A stretch of 64,000 nucleotides of DNA from DASUNQ01 sp044866775. Its GTDB lineage: Bacteria; Acidobacteriota; Thermoanaerobaculia; Multivoradales; UBA5704. Location: positions 1 through 64,000 of the forward strand of contig JBIOUG010000167.1 in NCBI GenBank assembly GCA_044866775.1, given 5' to 3'. Shown here in pieces: positions 9,050 through 15,891 of this stretch. The notes beneath the pieces are model-generated. The model was not told where the DNA came from and made no database searches. It was given only the letters and a program-made list of their open reading frames with translations. Both the position numbers and the translations under genes were made by a program. Numbering within the stretch: position 1 is the first letter of the stretch; each line of letters begins with the position of its first letter.

Positions 9050-9340
9050 TCACGCGCGATGGAAGAGCTCCCGCAGCTCCTCCTTCGCCTGCTCGAGCAC
9101 CTTGCGCCGGCGCGCCGGCAGGCTCTTGCCGGCGCGGTTGATGTAGAAGGTCAGCATCGACATCGCCGAGCGGTAGGGATCGCTCTTCCGGCGCCGGCTG
9201 CGCTCGGCGGAGCGCTTGAGCGAGCCCGCGATCGCCTTGGGGTCGGCGAGCGAGAAGACGCCCCGGCGCAGGTCGAGCGCGTTGCTGGTCTTGGTCACGT
9301 GCGCCGACCAGCGCTCCCCGCGGGTCTCTTGCTCGGGCAT
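9050..9340 (-). CDS. DUF3175 family protein
   Basis: This is a small basic protein of 96 aa. It matches the DUF3175 pattern: a RWSAHVTKTSNALDL-like start, a FSLADPK-IA-SLKRSAE core, and an AMSMLTFYINRAGK-LP-RR segment near the end. Its function is unknown; the family is typically a short stand-alone soluble protein. The ATG at 9340 follows a perfect AGGAGG, which decides the start against the longer frame reaching 9685. It lies between two gene remnants, so it may be the surviving member of an older accessory cluster. Confidence 0.85.
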   Translation of the reverse strand: MPEQETRGERWSAHVTKTSNALDLRRGVFSLADPKAIAGSLKRSAERSRRRKSDPYRSAMSMLTFYINRAGKSLPARRRKVLEQAKEELRELFHRA

Positions 9341-9460
9341 GGTCCGACCTCCTGTTACCCCTCCCACCGTCGAGTCTGATTCAGCAAGCGGCGTGCCGCG
9401 GCTCCCTGCCGCCCGCCCTGCGTTGCCGTAGTCTTCTGCGCGCGCCCGGCGCATCCCGCG

Positions 9461-9728
9461 ATGAGACTCAAATTCGTCGGCACCCGCGGTGAGATCGACG
9501 CGCGAACGCGGCGACACTTCCGGCACAGCGCGCTCGCGGTCGCTCGCGGCCGGGCGCGGATCATGATCGACTGCGGGGCCGACTGGCGCGGGCGCTTGTG
9601 GCTCGCAGATCGTCAAGGGAGACGCACGCCGGATCAATACGTGGATTCGCGGCGCCGCGACGGAGCTGGGAATCGCGGTGGCCATCGCGCACGACGGGAT
9701 GACCGTGGTCCTGCGGCCCGAGCCCTAG
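9461..9728 (+). pseudogene. internally deleted MBL-fold metallo-hydrolase
   Basis: The first 45 codons read as the beginning of a metallo-beta-lactamase-fold hydrolase: MRLKFVGTRGEIDARTRRH, then RIMIDCGADW. From about 9590 a different frame reads CGSQIVKGDARRINTWIRG and ends with AHDGMTVVLRPEP at the stop at 9726-9728. This is typical of the C-terminus of the same family. The metal-binding HxHxDH core, about 150 residues, is missing, and the two ends are in different frames. The simplest reading is a large internal deletion with junction near 9588. The stop codon abuts the structured repeat that begins at 9727. Confidence 0.6.
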
Positions 9729-9804
9729 GCGCGAAGGCTTTCGCGCCGGGCTCCGATCAATGCTAGGAGCGCCTTCCGTCGCGCGACCAGCGCGACGGGC
9801 TCCT
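9727..9804. repeat. structured repeat, copy A (flanks mlaEF)
   Basis: This 78-bp element matches 11356-11434 at about 69 of 79 aligned positions, in the same orientation. It begins with the near-palindrome GGCGCGAAGGCTTTCGCGCC. It ends in a stem AGGAGC plus CCGTCGCGC pairing with GCGCGACGG plus GCTCCT. It starts at the stop of the MBL remnant and ends at the mlaF stop codon. Confidence 0.8.
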
Positions 9805-10594
9805 AGCCGCCGGGGAGGGCGCCGACCTCGTCCGACAGCGGCCCGCGCGCCTCGCCGCGGATGAACTGCCGCACCCGCGGGTCGGGGAGCCGCTGCAGCT
9901 CGTCGGGCGTGGCGAGGGCGATCAGCTTGCCGCCGTGGAGCATGCCGATGCGGTCGGCGATGCGGTAGGCGCTGTCCATGTCGTGGGTGATGGTCACCGT
10001 CGTCGAGTGGAGGCGGTTCGAGAGGTCGGCGATCACCTCGTCGATGAGCGCAGTCGTCACCGGGTCGAGGCCGCTCGTCGGCTCGTCGAAGAGCAGGATC
10101 TGCGGCTCGAGCGCCACCGCGCGCGCGAACCCCACGCGCCGCCGCATGCCGCCCGACAGCTCCGCGGGGAGCTTCTTTCCGACCCCCTCGAGCCGCACCA
10201 GCGCCAGGCACTCCTCCACCCGCTCGTCGATCTCGGCGCGCGTCAGGGCGGTCAGCCGCTTGAGCGGGAACGCCACGTTGCCGGCGACCGTCATCGAGTC
10301 GAAGAGCGCCCCCTCCTGGAAGGCCATCCCGAAACGGCGGCGGAACTCGGTGATCTCGCGGTAGTCGAGGGCGTGGATGTCCACCCCGTCCACCTCGACG
10401 CGGCCGGCGTCGGGCCGCAGCAGGCCGATGACGTGCTTCAAGAGCACGCTCTTGCCGCTGCCGGAGGCGCCGATGATGACCGTCGACTCCGCCGTCCGCA
10501 CGTCGAGGTCCACCCCGTCGAGCACGAGCTTGGGGCCGAACGACCTGCGCAGCCCGCGGATGCGGATCTTGATCGGGTCGGCGGCCGGGTCCAT
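9803..10594 (-). CDS. mlaF: Mla-type ABC transporter ATP-binding protein
   Basis: This is the cytoplasmic ATPase of the Mla phospholipid transport system (263 aa). Walker A is GASGSGKS near residue 38, the ABC signature is LSGGMRRR, and Walker B is ILLFDEPTSGLDP. The LSGG-MRRRVGFARA form and the early FQEGALFDSMTV segment are characteristic of MlaF/Ttg2A-type ATPases. The gene starts immediately after the mlaE stop, with no gap, in the leftward unit dnaB-alr-mlaE-mlaF. The last residues run into repeat copy A. The matching Mce protein is encoded separately at 2423-3880, on the same strand. Confidence 0.9.
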   Translation of the reverse strand: MDPAADPIKIRIRGLRRSFGPKLVLDGVDLDVRTAESTVIIGASGSGKSVLLKHVIGLLRPDAGRVEVDGVDIHALDYREITEFRRRFGMAFQEGALFDSMTVAGNVAFPLKRLTALTRAEIDERVEECLALVRLEGVGKKLPAELSGGMRRRVGFARAVALEPQILLFDEPTSGLDPVTTALIDEVIADLSNRLHSTTVTITHDMDSAYRIADRIGMLHGGKLIALATPDELQRLPDPRVRQFIRGEARGPLSDEVGALPGG

Positions 10595-11437
10595 CTAAAA
10601 GAGGATCTTGGTCAAGAAGAAGTCGGAGATCAGGATGGCGATCGAAGCGAGGACCACCGCGCGCGTCGTCGAGCGCCCCACCCCCTCGGCACCGCCGGTC
10701 GTGAAGTACCCCTTCTGGCAGCCGATGACCGCCACCAGGAGGCCGAAGACCGCCGCCTTGATGAACCCCGAGAGGAAGTCCTTGAGGTCCATGTACTGGA
10801 AGGTGTTCTCCATGTAGGTGACCGGATTGGCGCCCATCAGCACCACCGACACGAGATAGCCGCCGTAGATCCCCACCGCATCGGCCAGCACCACGAGGAG
10901 CGGCAGCGTGATGAACGCCGCCCAGACCCGCGGCACCACCAGGAAGTGAATGGGGTCGGTCGCCATCACCTCGAGCGCGTCGATCTGCTCGGTCACCCGC
11001 ATGCTGCCCAGCTCGGCCCCCATCGCCGAGCCGGCGCGACCGGCGAGGATGAGCGCCGAGAGCACCGCCGAGAGCTCGCGCACCATCGCCAGCGCCACGA
11101 TCGACCCGACGTAGCCCTCGGCGTTGAAGCGCTGCAAGACGTTGAAGATCTGGAGCGCCATCACCATGCCGGTGAACATCGCCGTCAGCAGCACCACCGG
11201 GATCGAGTCGACGCCGACCCGCACCATCTGCCGCAGCAGCTCGCGCCAGTCGTAGGGCCGGCGGAAGGTCCAGACGAAGACCCGCCAGAGCATGACGAAG
11301 AAGCGCCCAATCTCGAGGAAGAAGCTCTCGAACGGGCGCGGCAGCGCGAAGGTCGAGGCGCGAAAGCTTTCGCGCCGGGCTCCAATCAGTGTCGAGGAGC
11401 GCTTTCCGTTGCGCGCCCAGCGCAACGGGCTCCTCAC
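10595..11437 (-). CDS. mlaE: Mla-type ABC transporter permease
   Basis: This is the MlaE permease, an inner-membrane protein of about 280 aa with five to six hydrophobic segments. It contains the family stretch ELGSMRVTEQIDALEVM followed by P-RVWA. It works with MlaF and an Mce protein in lipid transport. The start is unusual. A GTG at 11437 overlaps the alr stop as GTGA, and codons 2 to about 27 are then read from repeat copy B, giving a basic N-terminus unlike other MlaE proteins. The first recognisable family sequence is FESFFLEIGRFFVMLWRVF. The only in-frame ATG after the repeat, at 11293, would cut into this region, so the native start may have been replaced by the repeat. Confidence 0.85.
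   Translation of the reverse strand: MRSPLRWARNGKRSSTLIGARRESFRASTFALPRPFESFFLEIGRFFVMLWRVFVWTFRRPYDWRELLRQMVRVGVDSIPVVLLTAMFTGMVMALQIFNVLQRFNAEGYVGSIVALAMVRELSAVLSALILAGRAGSAMGAELGSMRVTEQIDALEVMATDPIHFLVVPRVWAAFITLPLLVVLADAVGIYGGYLVSVVLMGANPVTYMENTFQYMDLKDFLSGFIKAAVFGLLVAVIGCQKGYFTTGGAEGVGRSTTRAVVLASIAILISDFFLTKILF
11356..11434. repeat. structured repeat, copy B (encodes MlaE N-terminus)
   Basis: This 79-bp element is the second copy of 9727-9804. Its first 20-mer GGCGCGAAAGCTTTCGCGCC, from 11357, is a perfect palindrome. The second hairpin is CCGTTGCGC pairing with GCGCAACGG. Compared with copy A the stem has changed on both sides (C-G to T-A), so pairing is kept. It lies between the alr stop and the conserved part of mlaE. 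Confidence 0.8.
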
Positions 11438-12675
11438 GTGCCCTCCCGGCGGAAGCGCGAGACGATGTCCTCGGCGCGCCCGCCGCGGTGGAAACGGCGC
11501 GGCAGCCGCTGGCCGAGGCTGCACAGGACCTCCCAGGCGATGGTGTCGGACTGCGCGGCGAGCTCGCCGGCGGTGATCTCGTCCTCGCCCTGGCGCCCGA
11601 GGAGCACCGCCTCGTCGCCCAGCTCGACGCCAGCGCCGGTGACGTCGAGGAGGGTCATGTCCATGGTCACCGAGCCGACGACCGGCACGCGCCGGCCGCC
11701 GACCAGCGCCTGGGCGCGGCCGGTGAGGCGCCAGGTGTAGCCGTCGGCGTAGCCCACCGGGATGACCGCGATGCGGCTCGGCCGCTCGGTCACCGTGCGG
11801 CCGCCGTAGGAGAGCGGGGTGCCGGCCGGCACGTCGCGGAGCTGGACGACGCGGGCGGAGACCGACATCACGGGGCGCAGCGCGCCATCGCGGCCGAGCG
11901 GATCGACGCCGTAGAGCCCGATTCCCATCCGCACCAGGTCGAGGCGGCTCTGCGGCCGGTGCAGGGCGGCGGCGCTGTTCGCCATGTGGAGGAGGGCCGA
12001 CGCGCGCTCCGCCGCGGTGAGCAGCGCCAGCACCGCAGCGAAGCGCTCCTCCTGCAGCGGGTTGCGCGGGCTCGCCGGGTTGTCCGCCTCGGCGAAGTGC
12101 GAGAGGAAGCCGGCCAGGCGGAGCGACGGCGTGTGGCGGACGGCGTCGAGGGCCTGCGCGACGTCGGCCATCGCGACGCCGAGGCGGGCCATGCCGGTGT
12201 CGACCTTCAAGTGGATCGGCTGCGGCGCCGGCAGGCCGCCGCTCGCCTCCCGCCAGAGCGCCAGCTCGTCGAGGCTCGAGACGGTCGGCGTCAGCGCGTA
12301 GCGGCGGTAGAGGGGCACCTGGGCGCGGCGGGCGCCGCCCAGCACCAGCACCGGCGCCTCGACCCCGGCCCGCCGCAGCTCGATTCCCTCCTCGGCGAGC
12401 GCGACGGCGAGGATGTCCACCCCCGCCGCGTCGAGCGCCCGCCCCACCCCCACCGCGCCGTGCCCGTAGGCGTCGGCCTTGACCACCGCCGCGATACGCG
12501 TGCCGGTGGTGCGCCGGAGGTGGCGGAGGTTGGCCTCGAGCGCGTCGAGGTCGACGTGCACCCAGGCCGGGCGCAGCGCCGCGGCCAGCTCCTCGGCCAG
12601 CGCCGCCGCGGGCGCCGCCGGCTCCGCGGCCGCCGCGGGCGCCTCAGAAAGGGGCGGCGGGAGCTTGGCCGTCAC
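11434..12675 (-). CDS. alr: alanine racemase
   Basis: This is a PLP-dependent enzyme that converts L-alanine to D-alanine for peptidoglycan synthesis. The protein is 413 aa. After an Ala/Pro-rich N-terminal tail of about 35 residues comes the TIM-barrel start WVHVDLDALEANL, then the PLP-lysine motif VVKADAYGHGAV (about residues 65-75). The second catalytic tyrosine appears in PLSYGGRTV. The gene overlaps the 3' end of dnaB by 32 bp and its stop overlaps the mlaE start, so it is in the middle of a leftward transcription unit. The dnaB-alr order is common in bacteria. Confidence 0.92.
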   Translation of the reverse strand: MTAKLPPPLSEAPAAAAEPAAPAAALAEELAAALRPAWVHVDLDALEANLRHLRRTTGTRIAAVVKADAYGHGAVGVGRALDAAGVDILAVALAEEGIELRRAGVEAPVLVLGGARRAQVPLYRRYALTPTVSSLDELALWREASGGLPAPQPIHLKVDTGMARLGVAMADVAQALDAVRHTPSLRLAGFLSHFAEADNPASPRNPLQEERFAAVLALLTAAERASALLHMANSAAALHRPQSRLDLVRMGIGLYGVDPLGRDGALRPVMSVSARVVQLRDVPAGTPLSYGGRTVTERPSRIAVIPVGYADGYTWRLTGRAQALVGGRRVPVVGSVTMDMTLLDVTGAGVELGDEAVLLGRQGEDEITAGELAAQSDTIAWEVLCSLGQRLPRRFHRGGRAEDIVSRFRREGT

Positions 12676-14002
12676 GGTAATGGTTGCGGAAGCTGGTGTT
12701 CTCGCCGATGAAGACGAGCGGCACGGTGCCGGTCTGCCCGTTGCGGTGCTTGGCGATGATCAGCTCGGCGACGCCCTTGTTGTCGGGATCGTCGGTGTTG
12801 TACAGCTCATCGCGGTAGATGAAGACGACGAGATCGGCGTCCTGCTCGATCGAACCGCTCTCACGAAGATCAGCAAGTTGTGGTCGATGGTCCGCCCCAC
12901 GGCGCTCGGGCTGGCGGGAGAGCTGCGAGAGCGCGATGACCGGCATCTCCAGCTCCTTGGCGAGCTGCTTCAGGCCGCGGCTGATGGCGGCGATCTCGAG
13001 GTTGCGGTTCTCGTACTTGCCGCCGGCCTGCATGAGCTGCAGGTAGTCGAGGATCACCAGCTCGAGGCCGCGCTCGGCCTTGAGCCGCCGCGCCTTCGAC
13101 GCCACCTCGAGCAGCGACGGGTTGGGCGAGTCGTCGATGAAGAGCGGCGTCTCGGCCGTCGCGCGCACGGTCTGGATGACCTTCGTCCACTGGTTGCGCG
13201 ACAGGTCGCCCGAGCGCAGCCGGCTGAACGAGATGTCTGACTCCGAGCAGAGGATGCGCAGCGCCAGCTCCTGCTGGCTCATCTCGAGCGAGAAGACCCC
13301 CACCGGCCGCTTCTCGCGGATCGCCACGTGCTGGGCGATATTCAGCGCGAAGCTCGTTTTTCCCATGCCGGGTCTGCCTGCGATGATGATCAAATTGCTG
13401 CGATTGAGCCCGTGCGTCATCCGGTCGAAGTCGATGAAGCCGGTCGGCACGCCGATGAGCGTCGTGCCGGGGCGCTCCTCGAGGTCCTCGAGGGTGGTGT
13501 GGAGGACCTGCGCCAGCGGCACGAAGCCGCGCTGGATCGCCTCCTCGCCCAGGCCCAGGATCGCTTGCTCGGCGCGGTCGAGGGCCGCCTGGGCTTCGAG
13601 CCCGCCGTCCAGGCAGTCGCGCATGATGCCGGCCGAGGCCTGGATGAGGCGGCGGCGGATCGAGCGCTCCTTGACGATCTCGACGTAGGCGTCGACGCGC
13701 CCGAGGTCCGGCAGGTCGATGTCGAGCGTCGCCAGGTAGGCGATGCCGCCGGCGCCGTCGAAGCGCCCCTGCTGCTCGAGCTTGGCCTGGAGCGTGCGCA
13801 GGTCGACGCCGGCGCCTTCCTGCGCCAGATCGACCATCGCCTGGTAGAGGTGCTGGTGGCGCTCGAGGTAGAAGTCGTCGGCGCGCAGCCGCGCCGAGAG
13901 CGTCGGCAGGAGCCGCGGGTCGAGCAGCGCCGCGGCGAGCACCGCCCGCTCCGACTCCTCGCTGTGCGGCAGGGCCTTCTGTTGCGGTAGGACGTCGAGC
14001 AT
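12644..14002 (-). CDS. dnaB: replicative DNA helicase DnaB
   Basis: This is the hexameric 5'-to-3' helicase of the replication fork (452 aa, a normal length). The N-terminal helical domain begins LPHSEESERAVLAAALLDP. The RecA-like motor starts near residue 185, with Walker A GRPGMGKTS (about 208-216), Walker B LVILDYLQLM and the DRESG-like LADLRESGSIEQDAD. A TAGAAT hexamer on the coding strand (14030-14035) about 27 bases before the ATG is a possible -10. A small ACCCC/GGGGT hairpin lies between. The usual upstream neighbours rpsF, rpsR and rplI are in this window but 27 kb away. Confidence 0.95.
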   Translation of the reverse strand: MLDVLPQQKALPHSEESERAVLAAALLDPRLLPTLSARLRADDFYLERHQHLYQAMVDLAQEGAGVDLRTLQAKLEQQGRFDGAGGIAYLATLDIDLPDLGRVDAYVEIVKERSIRRRLIQASAGIMRDCLDGGLEAQAALDRAEQAILGLGEEAIQRGFVPLAQVLHTTLEDLEERPGTTLIGVPTGFIDFDRMTHGLNRSNLIIIAGRPGMGKTSFALNIAQHVAIREKRPVGVFSLEMSQQELALRILCSESDISFSRLRSGDLSRNQWTKVIQTVRATAETPLFIDDSPNPSLLEVASKARRLKAERGLELVILDYLQLMQAGGKYENRNLEIAAISRGLKQLAKELEMPVIALSQLSRQPERRGADHRPQLADLRESGSIEQDADLVVFIYRDELYNTDDPDNKGVAELIIAKHRNGQTGTVPLVFIGENTSFRNHYRDGQAPAAPF

Positions 14003-14073
14003 GCGGGCGGACCCCGAAGGGGTGCCGCGATTCTAACCGGGATGGGGATCGGCGGCGGCCCCCCGCCTGCGTT

Positions 14074-14097
14074 CCCCTCTCCCATGTGGGAGAGGGG
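14074..14097. repeat. 24-bp palindrome upstream of dnaB
   Basis: CCCCTCTCCCA and TGGGAGAGGGG are perfect 11-base arms around TG. Similar CTCTCCCA/TGGGAGAG palindromes are common as dispersed intergenic elements in many bacterial genomes (established knowledge, not checked here). There is no T-run, so it is not a standard terminator. Confidence 0.55.
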
Positions 14098-14104
14098 CCA
14101 GGGG

Positions 14105-14241
14105 TGAGGGAAATCGGGTCAATGCAGTAAGGTCGGAGACAGCCCGAACGCCTCCTCGGCTTCAACGGCCGCGGCGAGCGAGAAGGGTGCCCACTTCAAA
14201 CCTGAGGGAGATCGGGTCAACGCAGTAAAGGTGGAAGCAGC
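14105..14241. repeat. pair of direct repeats (14105-14142 and 14204-14241)
   Basis: Two 38-base copies share TGAGGGA-ATCGGGTCAA-GCAGTAA-GGT and a final GCAGC/ACAGC, 99 bp apart, in the gap between dnaB and the J-domain gene. They lie just after the palindrome at 14074-14097. The rest of the gap 14003-14291 contains no gene. Confidence 0.6.
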
Positions 14242-14291
14242 ATCATCTCGTGCCCACGATCACTGCCGCACGCCAGAACGACGGTCCGTCT

Positions 14292-15077
14292 TCAACTCGT
14301 CCGCCGCCGGACGCCGGACGAGAACTTGAGCGGGCGCGCCGCCGGCGCCTCGACTTCCTCCTCGACCGGCCCCACGGCACCCTGCGCCAGCCGCGCCTCG
14401 ACGGCCTGGAGCGCCGCCGCCAGCGCCGGATCCTTGGAGCCGAGCTGCTGCGCCCGGCGATAGCTCGCCGCCGCCTCGCGCAACCAGTAGGGGTTCTTGG
14501 CTTGGAGGTCGCCGAGAAGGTGAAAGTACTCGGGGCGGCTCTCGGCGCGCACCGCCAGCTCGAGCAGCTCGATCGCGGTGTGGACCTCGCCGCTCTGCGC
14601 GAGCTGCGTCGCACGCTCGAAGTACTGGCGCGCCAGCTCGTGCTGCTCGCGGGCGCGGTCGGCGGCCCCGGCGGCGCCCGCCGCCGCCGCGCCGGGGCGT
14701 GCGACCGTCGGCAGCATCTCGGCGTCGTAGTGCTTCCGCCGCTCGGGCAGGCTGAGCGTCAGGTAAGCGCGGGTGGCGCGCTCGAACAGCAGCTCGAGCG
14801 CCGCCTGCCGTCCGTCGAGCCCCACGCGCGCCGCATGGCGCGGGTGGACCATGCGGGCCACTTCGTCGTAGGCGGCGTGGACCTCCTCGGGCGAGGCGGC
14901 GACGTCGACGCCGAGCAGCTCGTAGAAGCTCGCGCCGCCCAGGCGGGCCAGCAGCGTCGCGACCCGCTGGCGGTGGGTCGCGGGATCGAGACGCAGCGGC
15001 CGCTCGTCGAGACCGCTGCCGATGCGGTCCCGCAGGAGGGTCAGCACCTCGCCCGGAAGCTCCTCGAATTCTTCCAT
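14292..15077 (-). CDS. J-domain-like protein with TPR tail
   Basis: This is a cytoplasmic protein of about 261 aa. Residues about 42-110 resemble a J-domain: FYELLGVDVAASPEEVHAAY, a lysine-poor helix II, then RAYLTLSLPERRKHYD. The HPD motif needed to stimulate DnaK is HPR here, so classical co-chaperone activity is doubtful. After an Ala/Gly linker, a TPR-like segment (about 150-230) contains ATQLAQSGEVHTAIELLELA and YWLREAAASYRRAQQLG. The ATG at 15077 was chosen because the upstream 49 codons up to 15224 look non-coding. A TAGAAT lies 11 bases before it. The neighbour across a short gap is the divergent selenoprotein gene. Confidence 0.65.
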   Translation of the reverse strand: MEEFEELPGEVLTLLRDRIGSGLDERPLRLDPATHRQRVATLLARLGGASFYELLGVDVAASPEEVHAAYDEVARMVHPRHAARVGLDGRQAALELLFERATRAYLTLSLPERRKHYDAEMLPTVARPGAAAAGAAGAADRAREQHELARQYFERATQLAQSGEVHTAIELLELAVRAESRPEYFHLLGDLQAKNPYWLREAAASYRRAQQLGSKDPALAAALQAVEARLAQGAVGPVEEEVEAPAARPLKFSSGVRRRTS

Positions 15078-15192
15078 CGGCAGGACGTATTCTAGCGTAA
15101 CGGACCTTTTTGTCCTGGCATGCTGCCGGGAGAATGCGGACCGCCCTGCTTGGAGCGCCGTTCGTCGATCATTCATCGCCGCTGGGGCTAGA

Positions 15193-15855
15193 ATGTCCGC
15201 TATGACCGCCCGCAAGTGGCTCATCCTCGCCGGCGCGCTCGTCGTCCTCGTCTTCCTCGGCCGTGAGGTCGTGAAGCTCGTGCAGATGGGCCCGAACGAC
15301 TACTTCGGCCTGCTGCGCTACGACCAGCGCGAGGACGGCGACCTCGCGGTCGGCGATCAAGCGCCGGACGTCGTCGTGACCGCCCTCGACGGCAAGCCGG
15401 TCCACCTGGCTGAGCGCTTCGGCAAGCGCCCGGTCGTGCTGATCTTCGGCAGCTACACTTGACCGCCCTTCCGGCGCTCGGTCGAGCGCCTGGCCGAGAT
15501 GCACCGCACGTGGGGCGACCGCGCCGAGTTCGTGACCGTCTACATCAAGGAGGCGCACCCGACCGACGAGTGGCAGGTCGAGGACAACGAGAAGGAAAAC
15601 GTCTGCTACGCGCAGCCGAAGACGACGCGCCAGCGCGTGGCGATCGCCAGGGACTTCTCCCGCCGCTTCGACTACCCGATCCCACTCCTCGTCGACTCGA
15701 TCGAGAACACCGCCGACGCCGTCTACGCCGGCTGGCCGGAGCGTTTCTACGTCGTCGACGAGCGGCGCACGATCGTCTTCAAGGGCGAGCCCGGGCCCTA
15801 CGGCTTCCGGCCCGAGGACGTCGAGAGCTGGCTACGGAAGCGGTTCGCGGCGTAG
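15193..15855 (+). CDS. iodothyronine deiodinase-like selenoprotein (TGA at 15460-15462 read as Sec)
   Basis: This is a membrane-anchored thioredoxin-fold redox protein, about 220 aa. An N-terminal membrane helix (about residues 9-26) is followed by a redoxin start, VGDQAPDVVVTALDGKPV. The active site then reads LIFGSYT-U-PPF, where U is an in-frame TGA at codon 90. The frame continues for 131 more codons and includes YIKEAHPTDEW, a D-I-N segment and PERFYVVDE. This order (FGS-T-U-P-F, then YI-EAH--D-W, then LPER-Y) is the signature of vertebrate deiodinases and their bacterial relatives. A short hairpin directly after the TGA fits a bacterial SECIS. The substrate is unknown; a general selenol peroxidase or reductase role is as likely as deiodination. 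An ATG at 15202 is an alternative start, with TAGAAT at 15189-15194 just before it. No selA, selB or selC is in the window. Confidence 0.85.
15463..15493 (+). promoter_or_regulatory. candidate bacterial SECIS hairpin
   Basis: Starting ten bases after the TGA, GGCGCTC (15473-15479) pairs perfectly with GAGCGCC (15484-15490) around the four-base loop GGTC. The loop begins with two G residues and sits 17 bases after the TGA. Both features match the described constraints for bacterial SECIS elements (loop about 16-37 nt from UGA, G among the first loop bases). Confidence 0.65.
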
Positions 15856-15891
15856 CCCTCTACCTGCGACGCCGCCTTCGCCCGCCCCGCC

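Noticed and set aside
9561..10211. Leftward frame over mlaF
   Set aside because: Arg/Ala-rich shadow of mlaF with no motif.
14074..14097. Rho-independent terminator
   Set aside because: The palindrome has no T-run on either side and lies near the 5' end of two genes.
15463..15855. Reading the TGA as a nonsense mutation, giving a truncated gene and a separate downstream gene
   Set aside because: The frame is conserved on both sides of the TGA, the site equals the Sec position of the family, and a fitting hairpin follows.
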